From contig NC_092310.1 of the NCBI RefSeq assembly GCF_036785885.1, positions 1,178,001-1,242,000 of the forward strand: a stretch of DNA of 64,000 bases. Direction: 5' to 3'. Below are positions 1-11,736 of this stretch, in pieces. The DNA is from Coffea arabica (lineage: Eukaryota > Streptophyta > Magnoliopsida > Gentianales > Rubiaceae). The notes under the pieces were generated by a model that worked only from the letters and a program-made list of their open reading frames with translations, was not told the DNA's origin and made no database searches. Within the stretch, counting starts at the first letter, position 1; the number at the start of each line of letters is the position of its first letter. Made by a program: the position numbers and the translations under genes.

Positions 1-206
1 TTTGCACATGTAGCATGCATTCCAATCCCACTCGTATTAAAAAAAAAACTACTACATTGAAAATCTAAACATTAATTCTTTTCTTTTTATATAATTTTTT
101 CCCTTTCCTTTTTCAAAAGAGGAAGAAGAGGCAGCACGAGTGATAGATGCGGAGTAGATAGAGGAAGAGTCTGAATTATTGAAAAGGGAGAGAGAAGCTG
201 CCAAGA
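1..206. repeat. Left flank of CACTA: GLP-unit spacer, Y type
   Basis: This stretch is a near-copy of 19961-20164, which lies downstream of GLP-D on that gene's strand. It shares the same AT-rich start and the purine-rich run ending in GAGAGAAGCTGCCAAGA. The match stops exactly at the CACTA terminus at 207. It therefore marks the downstream side of a GLP unit whose gene is no longer present. No gene lies here. Confidence 0.85.
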
Positions 207-236
207 CACTACAAAAAATTATTTTTTTCGTGACAA
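207..236 (+). repeat. CACTA 5' terminal inverted repeat
   Basis: It begins CACTACAAAAAA and ends GTGACAA. Compared with the reverse complement of 9371-9400 it matches at 25 of 30 positions. The mismatches are all in the central T-rich stretch and one base near position 23. Confidence 0.92.
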
Positions 237-327
237 ATTTTTCATGGAAAACTTGTTCTTGCGTGTGAAGAGTTGAGAATTCTGCACATGTACATATAAA
301 ATTGATTTGCTAGCTCGTTTTTGGCAG

Positions 328-929
328 AATGGTGCAGCAGTCTGGTGCATCAGCTTTCGGAAAATTCAGGGTCAAGGATTGACTATTCTTGGAGGTGAGT
401 CCTTGACAGGTTCAGTTCCCATTGGGCAGATATGACTTGTAAATTGCAAAATGAAATATTACTATATGAGCAAAATGGGTCCTATATTTTGGATTAACTC
501 GAGAGTAGATCCAAACTTACGGTGCAATGTTCACATCTAGGTGTGCTAGACGCTTGTCTTGTGTCGAACATTTTTCCTGATTTATCCTGGTTATTTGTCT
601 TTCAGTTTTTTGTCATACATGTGATGGGCAACCGGCTTTCAACAATTTTATCTACTACAATTTTCTTTCATTTTTCAATGTCTGAAACCTTGTTAAGGAT
701 TCATCTCTGATTGATCATTTAGTATGAGTCTTCAATGTGATGGCAGAGATACATGTTCAGTGTTTCTGGTTTGTCCTCTTGTTTTGTCATGAAAGTGTCT
801 GAATGAAACTGGAATTTGTTTCCTATTTTTCTTCATTATTTGTTTCCTTTCATGCAGACCTTGTTCTGAAAGACAAGATTGTTGTTTATGATTTGGCTGG
901 CCAAAGGATTGGATGGGCTAACTATGACT
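328..929 (+). pseudogene. Captured exon pair of a pepsin-like aspartic protease (C-terminal part)
   Basis: Two exons of a plant A1-family aspartic protease lie inside the transposon. Exon 1 is 328-394, after acceptor TTTTTGGCAG. It encodes WCISFRKIQGQGLTILG-like sequence and ends at donor GGAG|GTGAGT. Exon 2 is 858-929, after acceptor CATGCAG. It continues in phase with [20 protein letters not shown] and then ANYDC, and ends at donor ACT|GTAAGT. This is the conserved C-terminal strand block of plant aspartic proteases of the ASPG/aspartic-proteinase-like group. Neither catalytic Asp motif is present, so it cannot be an active enzyme. The exons and the 463-bp intron are free of stops and keep good splice sites, so capture looks recent or the fragment is spliced into transposon transcripts. 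It is a fragment, not a gene. Confidence 0.8.
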
Positions 930-2583
930 GTAAGTTCCCATATCAAGAGCATTTTCCAGCCGTTGGCTTGATTTTTACAGTGCCTTCTATTCATCATTAT
1001 CTGATTGGATTAAAAGGGGAAACTTGGATTAAAAGTGAAATTGTTTTCTCTGATACAGATACACTTGAAATTCAGTTTTTAGTTCAAGATTCGCAGAATT
1101 TGGGAGGTTTGGGTTTTAATATGGGAATAGTCACATTGACAGATTGGCACAGGTCTAATTTAATATAGGACGTGGGAGCAATTCACGCAATAATGCGACA
1201 CAGTCAAGTGTATTTTAGATTTTTTGGCTAAGGGCCCCTACTTATAAATTTGGAGCTGATCTCAAGGATAAATATTTATGGTGAAGTTGGCTAGTTTGAT
1301 ATTATGTCATGGGGAGCATTAAAAATTTGTACCAGACGAAAAATGCATCAGCAACTGGCCTATATTGTTAGGGGCTTTTATCTATTGGTTTGGGTATTTG
1401 GAGTCTATGGTGAAAATGGACCATCTGGTTTTAGAGGTTTGGTTGGAATGGGAGCTTTTGGTTCTTTTTGTTAAGAGGACGGCTATACATCCATCGTGTC
1501 CAACTAAATCCATGCAAGAAATGTAGGGAGTAACATCCAAAAAAAAAAAACAGTTTCACAATCATTGGCTCTTTCTGGTTTTCTGAAGTACTATAATATC
1601 CTTGCAAGTTTTATACCATAGGTTTTTTATGCCAGTTTTCAGTTAGCATTAGTAGGCAGGAAAAAGAAGGGAAACGTAAAGAAGTGCAGCACTTGTAAAT
1701 TCTTTATCTAGTGTGACAACTTGATTATTACTCCTATTGGACAAAAAGTGATAGAATGTGACTGAACCACTACTGTTTGTCTTCCTTGCTATAGTTCCTA
1801 ATCCATAACTTGACATGTTCCAAAAAAAACTAGCCCGCCATCAATTACTGAACCCAAGTAACCTAGCTAGCTAGTTGGAATGGATCTTTGAATGTTCTAA
1901 GTTTCAGAAGAAATCTTGATGATTTAATATGGATCCTTATCCAAAGTCAATCCTGTTCACAATAAAATAGTTTTCAGTCTACCTCAGCAGAGAAATATCT
2001 AATTTCGCATTTCTTCATATTCAGCAGAACAGACCTGCATTCTCACTACCTTGATAGAGAAGATAAGGAACAACCAGAGAAAAGATTGCATAATTTGAGG
2101 TATGTGGTTATTTGGTAGCTTACCATAAAGAATGAAAAGTGTTTATCATGACTGCTAGTTTCTTGCAAATTATGTTATGGTTTACATCCTTATTTGCGTA
2201 AATCAAGTTATGGGTTATGATGTTTAATGTTTTCTATATACTATACAAGAGCATATACAATTAAACAATAGGAGAATAGTACAATCAGGAATGTGTTTTT
2301 AGTTTTATTGAGTAGTATACCATTTGGTGTAATCAGTGAATAATCTAATGTGTTTTCAGTTTTATTGAGTAGTATTGCATTTGATGTAATCAGTGAATAA
2401 TCTAAGTAGCTTGGAATTCATAACTAAGCCATAAAAAGTAGGTAAATTGTGAATAATTCTATGTCTTTTTGCCTCCTTTATCTTTTTATAGCTAGAAATT
2501 GTCTTTCCTCCTTTTTGAGTTATTCATCTTAACAATGCCTTGAGTTTAGTAAGTTAAGACTTTTCTTATTCTAGGTATCGGAA
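930..2583 (+). other. CACTA interior: captured intron-like sequence and transposase 5' UTR
   Basis: No coding gene is supported here. Reading continues open from the captured protease exon to 1168, but the donor at 930 suggests that this part is intron. A probable 5' UTR intron of the transposase gene runs from about 2100 (TTTGAG|GTATGT) to 2574 (TTATTCTAG), ending ten bases before the transposase ATG. The rest is AT-rich and unassigned. Confidence 0.5.
2291..2404. repeat. 57-bp tandem dimer in the transposase leader
   Basis: Two adjacent 57-bp copies occupy 2291-2347 and 2348-2404. Each starts ATGTGTTTT and ends CAGTGAATAATCTA, and they differ at only a few positions. The repeat lies inside the putative 5' UTR intron. 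Confidence 0.9.
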
Positions 2584-5500
2584 ATGGATAAGAGCTGGAT
2601 AAATGATCCAAATATTTTGTCAAGTCATTATAAGTTTGGTCTTAAGGATTTTATTGAATTTGCTAAGACCAATGGTATGGGATTGGATGGAAAATTATTT
2701 TGTCCCTGTAGGAGATGTAGGAATTCAAAGAGAAAAAGCATTTCTCAAGTTGAATCAGATTTATCGGAAAAAGGCTTTTGTATGTATTATAAAAATTGGG
2801 TCTTCCATGGGGAACCATTTTCTGCACACTCTTATATGTCAAGTGGAAAGAACAATAACCTTGATGAGAATGGTGTTGGAGGTGAGACAGATTTCATCAA
2901 TGAAACAGTATATAATGACTTTGATATGAATGAAAATGGTGAATCTGATGAGTTACCTGATTTATTGGATGAGATAAGAAATGCACATGAATCAGGGACA
3001 TCGAGTGAATGGGATTCAAAAAATTTTGACAAATTGTTAAATGATGCACAAAGAGAACTTTACCCGGGATGCAAAAAATACTCCCTGCTGCGTTTCATTG
3101 TTTCCTTTCTCCATATCAAAGTGATGAACCATATGACTAACAAGGCATTTGACATGATGCTAGAATTTTTAAAAGATGTGTTACCAGAAGGAGAAATACT
3201 TCCATCTAGTTTTTATGGGGCCATGAAAATTCTATCTGGTATTGGTTTGGGGTATCAAAAAATTGATGTCTGCAAATTTGATTGTGCATTGTTTTGGAAA
3301 GAAAATGAAAAGATGGACAAGTGTCCTATTTGTAAAGAATCACGATGGAAAGTCAATAATGGCAAGAAAAAAAAAGTTCCACAGAAGGTGATGTGGTACT
3401 TTCCATTAAAAGCTAGGTTGCAAAGACTTTTTATGTCTTCTAAAACTGCTGAAGACATGAGATGGCATGAGGAGAAACGGGTTAAAGAGGAAGGTATCAT
3501 GAGACATCCGGCTGATTCTATTGCTTGGAAGGATTTTGATAAGCAATATCCTGATTTTGCTAAAGATTCTCGAAATGTAAGACTTGGATTGGCCACGGAC
3601 GGATTCAATCCATTTGGTAACATGAGCAACTCATATAGCATGTGGCCAGTTATTCTTGTACCTTACAATTTGCCTGCATATAAGTTTATGAGAAAGGAAT
3701 TTCTTATACTATCACTTCTTATTCCTGGTCCACGTGCCCCTGGAAAGGAGTTAGATGTGTTCTTAAGGCCAGCAATAGATGATTTGAAAGATTTATTTCA
3801 TGGAATCAGCACTTATGATGCATATAGTGGACAAAACTTTCAAATGCGTGCAGCAATTTTATGGACTATATCAGATTTCCCTGCATATGGCTATTTGTCT
3901 GGATGGAGCACCAGTGGGTATAAAGCATGTCCATGTTGTCTTGATGATACTGCTTCACAAAGACTAAGAGGCAAAATATGTTTCATGGGACATCGTCGCT
4001 TTTTGAACCATGACCACCGTTGGCGAAAGCAAAAAGCTCATTTTGATGGAACTATTGAAACACGCTCCAGGCCAAAGGAATTTTCTGGAGAACAGGTTTT
4101 AAGACATTTAAATTCCTTGGCTGGTGTCTTTGGTGAGTTTGGTAAGAACCCAGTTACTCGGAAAAAAGGAGTTGATAAAATTCAGGGTAATTGGAGGAAA
4201 AAAAGTATATTTTTTGAGTTACCATATTGGGAAAAACTCTCCATGAGACATTGTCTGGATGTGATGCATATCCTTAAAAATACATGTGAAAGTTTAGTAG
4301 CAACATTGTTGAACATTCCTGATAAGACAAAAGATACTAATAAAGCTCGTGATGATCTACTTGACATGGGAATAAGGCACGAACTACACTTACATGATGA
4401 TGGTACAAGGAAAACAAAGCCTCCAGCCTTGTATGTGATGTCTTCAAGTGAGAGAAAAGGATTTTGTGATTTTTTGAGTTCAATTAAGTTTCCTGATGGG
4501 TATGCTGCCAACATTTCCAAGTGTGTTAAAGATGGTAAACTGATGGGACTTAAAACACATGACTACCATGTCCTCTTGCAACGACTTATTCCAGCCGGCA
4601 TTCGTGGGTATTTGTGCAAAGAAGTCAATGAGGCAATTTTTGAGTTAAGTGAGTTTTTTCGAGATTTGTGTTCTAAAACCCTTAAGATGGATGACTTGGA
4701 AAGGTTGGAGAAAAATGCTCCATTAATATTATGTAAGTTGGAAAAAATCTTTCCTCCTGCCTTCTTTGACATTATGATCCATTTGATTGTTCACTTGCCA
4801 AAGGAAGCAAAACTTGGTGGGCCAGTACATCCTAGGTGGATGTTTCCATTTGAAAGGTACTTCTTCCTTATTTGTTTGACTACAAATTTTGTTATTTTAC
4901 TTAACATTCTGTTTTGGATAGAAAATTAACTCATGCTTTTGAAAAGGTATCTTGGATCCCTTAAAAAGTATGTCCGTAATCGTGCTCGTCCTGAAGGCTC
5001 GATTGCAGAAGGATATATTGCAAATGAGTGCCTAACATTCATGTCCAAATATCTCCATGGCATTGAAACAAAATTCACCCGCAAGAGACGCAACTATGAC
5101 TATAATCAGGATAAGGCAGAGGAGCTGGTGGTTTTCTCACTAAGTGTTCGCCCATTTGGACTTGTTACACCTCCTACTAAATTATCTCAAGTTGAACTAG
5201 ATGTGGCTCATAAATTTATATTGAATAACTGTGATGAAATAGAAGAGTACAGAATGTAAGTGCAATATGTATTTCAATTTTATATTTTCGATATTACTTC
5301 TTGTGGTTTATTTTACTTTATATTGGTAATACAATCTGAATTTCAGTAAGCATAAAGAGATGCTGCAAAGGATTCATCCTGAAAATGTTGATAGCAGACA
5401 TGAAGATCAATTCACAGAGTGGTTCAAAGATCATGTAAGTTATACATATTATAAAAATAAGTTTATTAGTTATTGAAAACTGACTAATAGAGACTCGTTT

Positions 5501-6289
5501 TCTATTTTATAGATAAATCAGTTACACATTGATAAATCATTGGATGTTTCTGAAGAGCTGTGGGCATTAGCAAATGGTCCTATACCTTTCATGACAAAGC
5601 ATTACTCAGGATGCATTGTAAATGAAGTTCGTTTCCACACAAGAGATCGGGATGATTGCCGTACAACACAGAATAGTGGCTTAGTTGTTGAGGGTGACCA
5701 TAAAGGAAAACACATTGACTTTTATGGCTTTGTTAAGGCTGTGGTTGAGCTGACCTTTTTTCATGCATACAAGGTAGTCTTGCTTCAATGTGAATGGTAT
5801 AACACAGGTAGCACAAACACAATAAAGAGTGATAGGCACTTTGTGACCATCGATATTAGATCACGTTGGTATCAAAATGATCCATTTGTTTTACCAAATC
5901 AAGTCCAGCAAGTCTTCTATATTGGTGATACAAAGTTGGGGAGACATTGGCGAATTGTACAACGTGTTCAACATAGGCATTTGTGGAACCTACCAGATTT
6001 GGAAGAGAACGATGGAGATGTGCTCAATGCAGATACAAGTTTTTTAGATGAATTATTGCAGCAAAATGAAACAAGAACTGTTCTGCCTATTGTCGAAGAT
6101 GATGAACTAGGCCTCTTAAGCAGACAAGGTGTTGAAATTGAAGTTGTTCTGGAGAATCCTTTGCATACTTCCACTGGTGAAGAAGAGTATGGTGAAGAAG
6201 ACAATGTTTTTAAAGAAGATGGCATGCTTATTGAATCTTCTGATAGTGATGAAACCATTGACATGGATATAGATTTAGATAGTGCTTAA
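2584..6289 (+). CDS. CACTA TNP2-type transposase, four exons, 1148 aa
   Basis: This catalyses cut-and-paste movement of the element. Exons are 2584-4856, 4947-5255, 5347-5434 and 5513-6289, all with GT-AG introns, and the phases join cleanly. The N-terminus has a transposase-associated domain with clustered cysteines (C40, C42, C45). The TNP2 core includes FPAYGYLSGWSTSGYKACPC and the CLDVMHILKNTCESL block. The FERY|LGSLKKYVRNRARPEGS region, typical of the DUF4218 domain, spans the first intron. The last exon holds a DUF4216-like domain (VVLLQCEWYN, QVFYIGD) and an acidic tail. Length and domain order are those of full-length plant CACTA transposases. No stop or frameshift is seen. The ATG at 2584 is chosen because the transposase-associated domain begins there and a splice acceptor lies just upstream. 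It is followed 220 bp later by the accessory gene. Confidence 0.93.
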
Positions 6290-6509
6290 GAAATAGCATA
6301 GAAGTGTCAAGTGAAAAGGTTTTTGGCATTGTAGAAGAAAGTGTTACTTTTTGTGGTTTTACCCAATATTGATCAAATTGATATCTTTTTCATGGTTTTA
6401 ACTCTTTGTTAAGTTTTTGGTATAACTTAAATTTTGATCTCTGTTTATAATTTGACATCAAAATTTTACTAATTTGACTCCTTTTTTATCATATACTGTG
6501 TTATTGCAG
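6290..6509 (+). other. Spacer between the two CACTA genes
   Basis: AT-rich spacer that probably holds the transposase 3' UTR and the start of the accessory transcript. The sequence TTATTGCAG at 6501-6509 is a good splice acceptor immediately before the next ATG, so the accessory gene may have an upstream non-coding exon or be spliced from a longer transcript, as in En/Spm. No gene is seen. Confidence 0.55.
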
Positions 6510-8310
6510 ATGGCACCTTCCGGGAAACGGTTGAAGAGAAGCTGCCCACCCAATACCAACTTGCAATCTGAACAACCACCAACTTCAAACTCAACTTTGG
6601 AGCATCAATCAGCTACCACAGGTGATGATATCCAGATTAATTCAAATAATAGTAATCCTACTCAAGCATTGGCGAATGGTAAGTGAAAATGCTGAATAAT
6701 GATTTACTTATTACCATTCAATGTATGCATTTGTGATAATTCATAATAAGCATCAACTAGAATGTTTAACAATTGTTCTCAGAACAAAGAAAGCAAAAAA
6801 AAGGCCGGGGCCCAACCACGGGAAAAGTTATCGAGAAGATGATACGAGCTAATGTAAATGCCATTCAGTACTAAGATGTGTACATATATAATATTACTGT
6901 CTATTCAAGATTTTTTTTGTATAATCAGTTTCCTAGAATTTCAATTGGGGTATACCTGAATGATGCTTCATTTGTTAATATTAGGGAGGCAAGCCATTGG
7001 AAATTGTCTTTCCTGAAGGATGTTGCAAACCAATCAAGTATGCTGCTCAACTTGCTAGTGGTATAGGTTATGTTGTAAGGCACCTCTCTTCACTGAAGGA
7101 CATACGCACATATGATGACATACCAAATGAGAAAAAACAGAACCTATATGGTGGCTTGATGGTACCAGATTACACCGTTGTCTTTTATAATGACATTTAG
7201 TGTGTTAATATTTATTTTGCTGACTTGACCAATTCTAAAAATGATCTATTTCTTAATGGTAATTTATAGGGATGGTTTGACTTCAAAGATTGGGAAACTG
7301 ATCCTAATGTGGAAATGTATGTGGATGACATGCTTCAGAATAGCTATAGGCAGTGGAGGAATACTATGCACATAGATTATAAGATGTTGAAGGCAGCTGG
7401 AAAAGATCCACTTACCTCATGTCCTTATGACTGGATTGAGCAAGATGAGTGGAAAAGTATGTGTGATTGGTTCGAAGATCCTATATTCAAGGTGATTGGT
7501 TCTAGTTTTGTTTACTTGCATGATCTTAATTCTTTTGTTGCCTTTTATGTTTTGTCTAACTATCTTTTTGGTATTTAATAGAAAAAATCAGAAGCCAATA
7601 CAAAGAACCGTGCCATGTTACCCTATCCGCACACTGGCGGTTCAAAATCAAATCATGTTCGAGCACAAGAGATGGTATATTACTGATTTTTTATTTCCAT
7701 TTTGGCTTATATTTATACTAGGAAGAAAACTAGAGCTAACTCGTGATCTTTTATGCTATAAAATAGGTTCCACCAAGTGCAATTGATGCCTGGACTGCTG
7801 CTCACATAAAAAAGGATGGCCAATTTGTGAATAATACTGCAAAATCTCTCGATGTAATTTTCACTATAGTCGGCTGATTCTAGTAACTTTGTTTTTTATT
7901 AGTAACATGACATTTACATATATATTATACATTTAATGACTCTTTGAGTTATGTGAATCTAATATGTACAGGATGAGTTAAAAGAAGAGAGAAGGCAATG
8001 CATCGAGAATGGAGAAATTGTCAATGAAGTTAAAATTATGGAAAATGTCCTAGGAAAGAGGGCTGGTCGTGCCAAAGGGTTGGGTATGGGGGTCATACCA
8101 CCCCAATCTTCTCGCAAACCCGAATCTTCAGCTAATAGAGCACTACTTGAAGAACTAAAACAGTGCAAGGAGAAGATTCAATGCTATGAGGAGCGAATTC
8201 AAGCACAAGATACCCAAATCCAAAATCTTGTACAAAGCCAGCAAGGGATACAAGAAATGCTGCAAGAATTCCTCGTTTGGAAACAGAAGCAGTGTGGAGG
8301 TTCTTCCTAG
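6510..8310 (+). CDS. TnpA/PttA-like CACTA accessory protein, seven exons, 385 aa
   Basis: This is a member of the plant En/Spm PttA family, whose relatives bind subterminal repeats and assist transposition. Exons are 6510-6678, 6783-6853, 6985-7161, 7270-7491, 7582-7674, 7767-7853 and 7972-8310. All introns are GT-AG and every phase joins in frame. Recognisable stretches are GRGPTTGK, GGKPLEIVFPEG, the CDWFEDPIFK and KNRAMLPYPHTGGSKS pair, and AHIKKDGQFVNN. The last exon is rich in Q, E and K and predicts a coiled coil (LLEELKQCKEKIQCYEERIQ). The N-terminus is low-complexity and polar. No disabling change is visible. A donor-like GGTGAGTTTG just after the stop and an acceptor near 8547 suggest a 3' UTR intron. 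Together with the transposase it gives the element a full coding set. Confidence 0.88.
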
Positions 8311-9029
8311 TAATGGTGAGTTTGTAGATCTTTATTCGAAACAAATGCATTTATGTGCAGTTACTTACTATTGTGGAACAACTTGGTTGCTTCAGCATAG
8401 TAATTATTCTTGTATTGCTTGTCCTCATGATTAGGTGGTCCCTAAGCAATTTGTAGTGATCATCCATGCATCATAACAAAAATACATCTTTTCCATGCCA
8501 TTCTATTGTTTCTCTGATTTCAGATTTTTCTTGGTTTTATTGTACAGGTTTGGGATGAACGTTTGGGACTGCTTTTGGCTTTTGGCTTTTGAGTTTGGGA
8601 TAAACTCAACATTATGGACTGCTTTTGGCTTTTGGACTGCTTTTAGCTCATACTGAAGAATTCCTCTATTTTGATATCATCCATCTCTAGTATTTTGTTG
8701 ACCATGGAATTGAAGTCCATCTTTTGATTTTAGCACATGTTAGGTATATAGCAGTTATCTAGGGAGAAATAGCAATATTTATATTGGTTTCAAATCATGG
8801 AATGTAATGATATGTCGATGTTTGACATGGTTAACTTTTGTGGTTTGACATATTATGGTTGCCTACTAATGAAATTTGTAAAGTTTTGGTTGATATTTTG
8901 CTTGCATACTTTTATATTTTGATTGGGTGGAGTGTTTTAGTAGATGATATTATTACTTTGTTGTCACTAAAATTGCTAGGCTTAAAAATGCTACATGTTG
9001 AAATTAGAAACTAATATATTATAGTGATG
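8311..9029 (+). other. 3' UTR and non-coding tail of the CACTA element
   Basis: No gene is seen. A small repeated block at about 8566-8650 reiterates GGACTGCTTTTGGCTTTTGG. A possible 3' UTR intron runs from about 8315 to 8547. The remainder is AT-rich. Confidence 0.5.
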
Positions 9030-9370
9030 CAGCTGTCGTCAGGAAAAATGACATTGAATTGTCATTAAAGTACGTCCAGCAAGTTTCAATGCATGACTTT
9101 TCTTGACAATCGAAAATTTAGTGACAAAGTTCAGGGTCTTTCCTGACAAAGGTTCGTCAAGAATATGAGGACTTTTCCTGACGACCGAATCGTCACGATT
9201 ACCTTTCTTGATGACACGTCACAGAAAATGGAACTTTTCCTGACGAGAATTCCACTAGTTGTCAGGAAAACCTTTTGCCGACGTCGTATAGGTGACCAAT
9301 TTTCTCTGACGACATGAGCGTCACGAAAACTTTTCCTGACAACATACGCAACTTTTCTTGACAAAGATTG
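9030..9370. repeat. CACTA 3' subterminal repeat array
   Basis: At least eight copies of a motif close to ACTTTTCCTGACGA occur here, in both orientations. Forward copies lie near 9102, 9140, 9173, 9232, 9330 and 9352; inverted ones lie near 9035 and 9258. In En/Spm such motifs are the binding sites of the TnpA-type protein. The 5' end of the element has only about one comparable GTGACAA site. Confidence 0.8.
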
Positions 9371-9400
9371 TTGTCACTAGAAATATTTTTTTTTGTAGTG
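9371..9400 (-). repeat. CACTA 3' terminal inverted repeat
   Basis: Its reverse complement begins CACTACAAAAAAAAA and ends GTGACAA, pairing with 207-236. The next base, 9401, begins GACTTTTTCTTTC, which is GLP-unit promoter sequence. Confidence 0.92.
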
Positions 9401-9572
9401 GACTTTTTCTTTCTTTTTATGTTTTCAAAATCTACTCTGGACTTGCGTATATGCAGATCGGTAAGTTCTTACGTCTAGTGATTGCTTTTTAAATCACCTT
9501 GGTTTATTATTGCCATATTTTATTTAAGCTGTTAAAGGTTGAAGAAAATATAGATGTAACCCTTGATTAGTT
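9401..9572. repeat. Right flank of CACTA: distal GLP promoter sequence, type I
   Basis: Starting exactly at the transposon end, this matches 13857 onward (upstream of GLP-B) and 22346 onward (upstream of GLP-D). It is what remains of the 5' flank of the missing GLP-A gene. No gene is present. Confidence 0.85.
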
Positions 9573-9599
9573 TTCCAAATTTTGGATGAAACCAATTTT

Positions 9600-9860
9600 C
9601 ATTTACTCATTCAATTCAATACCGGCCAACAGCCACTTGGGGATAAAGGAATCAAACTTTGTCTCCCACCCGTCACTACCAGCCACTATATGTGGCTTCG
9701 TCCGACGGTGGTTCCCATGCTACAAACAAATTTATTTCAATTCAATACCAGATTTTACACCTGTGTTTGTAGCCACATTCTGTGGCTTCCTTCATGGTGG
9801 TTCTCGTGCGACAAAAAAAAAGTTTCAATTCAATACCAGATTTTACACCATGCTTGTATA
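9600..9860. repeat. 90-bp minisatellite in the GLP spacer
   Basis: Two neighbouring copies start with AGCCACTATATGTGGCTTC at 9681 and AGCCACATTCTGTGGCTTC at 9771. Each runs into TTTCAATTCAATACCAG; a partial third copy of that tail is near 9607. The same block recurs at about 14056-14310 and 22550-22800, so it predates the unit duplications. Confidence 0.8.
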
Positions 9861-11736
9861 TTTACCCAATCAAAGTTCATAGCAGTGTTTTGATATTTTC
9901 GTTTACTTCGTAGATTTGAATAGTTAAAGATAAAATTATAAACTATCTTAATCATTTGTATGATGTATTCCTTGAACAGATCTTGGCTTGAAAATTTGGG
10001 GGAAATTTTCTTGTAAAAATTGAGATAATGAATTAAGTTTTTATGAATATTCATTAACCAACGTTGTAGAGAATTAGCACATGTATCGATATATCAATTA
10101 TAGTATTTATTAAACTTAGTTACTCATATATGATTAAAATGATTGTTCAAATGAAAAAAAAAAAATGACACTTCTTGTCCCCCAATGTTAAGGAGTTGTA
10201 AAATTTCCGTCCCTAATGTTTCATTGAAAACACATCTAGTCCCTATAATTTCAATTTGCTACCAATTTATTAGAGCAAATCAACCAATTTGGATGGGAAG
10301 TATTTTGCAAATAACTCATTTAGTCCTTTTACATTTTATGTAAAGTATCTTTAGTCCATGGTCTTTTATTTTGTCTCAGTTAGTCTTTTTACATTTTTTC
10401 TAACACTAAACTTAGTTCTTATTTCACTTCTACCACCCAGCAGCGTTAAAAAGTTTTGATCAGAATTTCAACTTTCTCCTCAACAAAAAATTCTTTAATT
10501 TTTTGGCAAAGGAAGGGTAAGAATTAAGAAACGAGGGGGGGGGGATGATGTTTTGAACCTAGGGCTAATTAATACGGTTTAAATCTTAACACTACATTAA
10601 AGCCTCCTTGGCAAACTTTCTTCTCTTTTCTTTTTTTTTTATATTATTTTTATTTTTAGTTTTTACTTTGTTCAACTATTTTCCTTTGTTAACATAATTT
10701 CTTGTTTTGCTCTAGTCCCCATTCTTTTTTTTTTTTTTTCATTTAGCACTTTTACTATTTTTTTTAAGCACCAAAACTTCCTTTGCAGAAAAACTTTTTT
10801 CACCTTCAAATTAGGTAGCTTTAAAAGCATGACAAAAGGTTCGACTATTCTTTAGAAAAAAAAATCTTTTCTTTTTTGTCATTTCTTTTTAAATATTCCT
10901 TTTCCTTTTTTAAAAAAACTATTTTCAACTATTTTTTGCTACTTTTTGAATTAATCTTTTTTGTATTGTTAGTGTAGCAATTTTATTACACTGGCTAGTG
11001 TAGATGTATGCCAAATAATCTTTATTCAAATTTCAAATTCTTTCATTTGCACATATGGCATGTGTTCCAGTTTGCTCGTGTAAAAAAATTGCTACACTAA
11101 TAATATAGAAAAGATTAATTATTATTTTCTCTATAATTTCTTCCTTTTCTCTTTTATAAAAGAGAAGGAGGAAGAGTAACACGGAGGAGAGACACATAGA
11201 AGATAAAGAAAGAGAGGGAGAGTGAGAAAGAGAGGGAAGCCGCCGAGACTAAATGTGTTCAAGAAAAGCTGAAAATGTGAGTAATTGAGATACCCCAAAT
11301 TGGTCCAAATCAAAATATAGGGTAACTTACCTCAAATTTTGAAAATGGTTATGTTATCCGAATATACTTGACATAAATAGGTTGGAATATTGTTTTTTAT
11401 TTTACAAAAACATGGTTATTTGAACCTACCTATATATGTGTATATGATTGGTTAGGGTAACCAGTACCCAAAATTCAATCTCTAACTATTTAGTCCTTTA
11501 CTTGTAAATTAAGTTAGGAGATCCCTTGCACATTTTTATTTTCTTTTTGACTTATGAATTAAACCAGTTAATCTTAACTCTCTGTTACGTTTTTCAAATG
11601 TTACATTCATTGTCACTAATTCCATTCACTCCACTACTCTTGGTACTTTTCCTCTATTCAAAATTACTTTTCCTTGCTCATAATATCTATATCTGTTTAT
11701 TTGCTCTACTTACTTTTGTTTTTAAAAAGTTTTGAC

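Larger units (their letters stand above)
207..9400 (+). mobile_element. Complete CACTA (En/Spm) DNA transposon, 9194 bp
   Basis: The ends are CACTACAAAAAA at 207 and its inverted counterpart TTTTTTTGTAGTG ending at 9400. The outer 30 bp match at 25 of 30 positions. Inside are a TNP2-type transposase gene and a TnpA/PttA-type gene in the same orientation, which is the usual autonomous CACTA layout. The 3' end carries many short subterminal repeats; the 5' end has almost none and instead holds captured host exons. The three bases before the element (AGA) and after it (GAC) differ, so there is no target-site duplication. The two flanks also come from different places in a GLP unit. Both genes read through with good splice sites, so the element could be, or recently was, autonomous. 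Confidence 0.93.

Noticed and set aside
803-1168. 121-aa open frame as an independent gene
   Set aside because: Only 858-929 is recognisable protein (captured protease exon). The upstream part is intron plus acceptor and the downstream part follows a good donor.
9582-9893. Two overlapping open frames conserved in three spacers as small genes
   Set aside because: They read through a 90-bp tandem repeat in two frames at once, which is the mark of a repeat rather than a protein.
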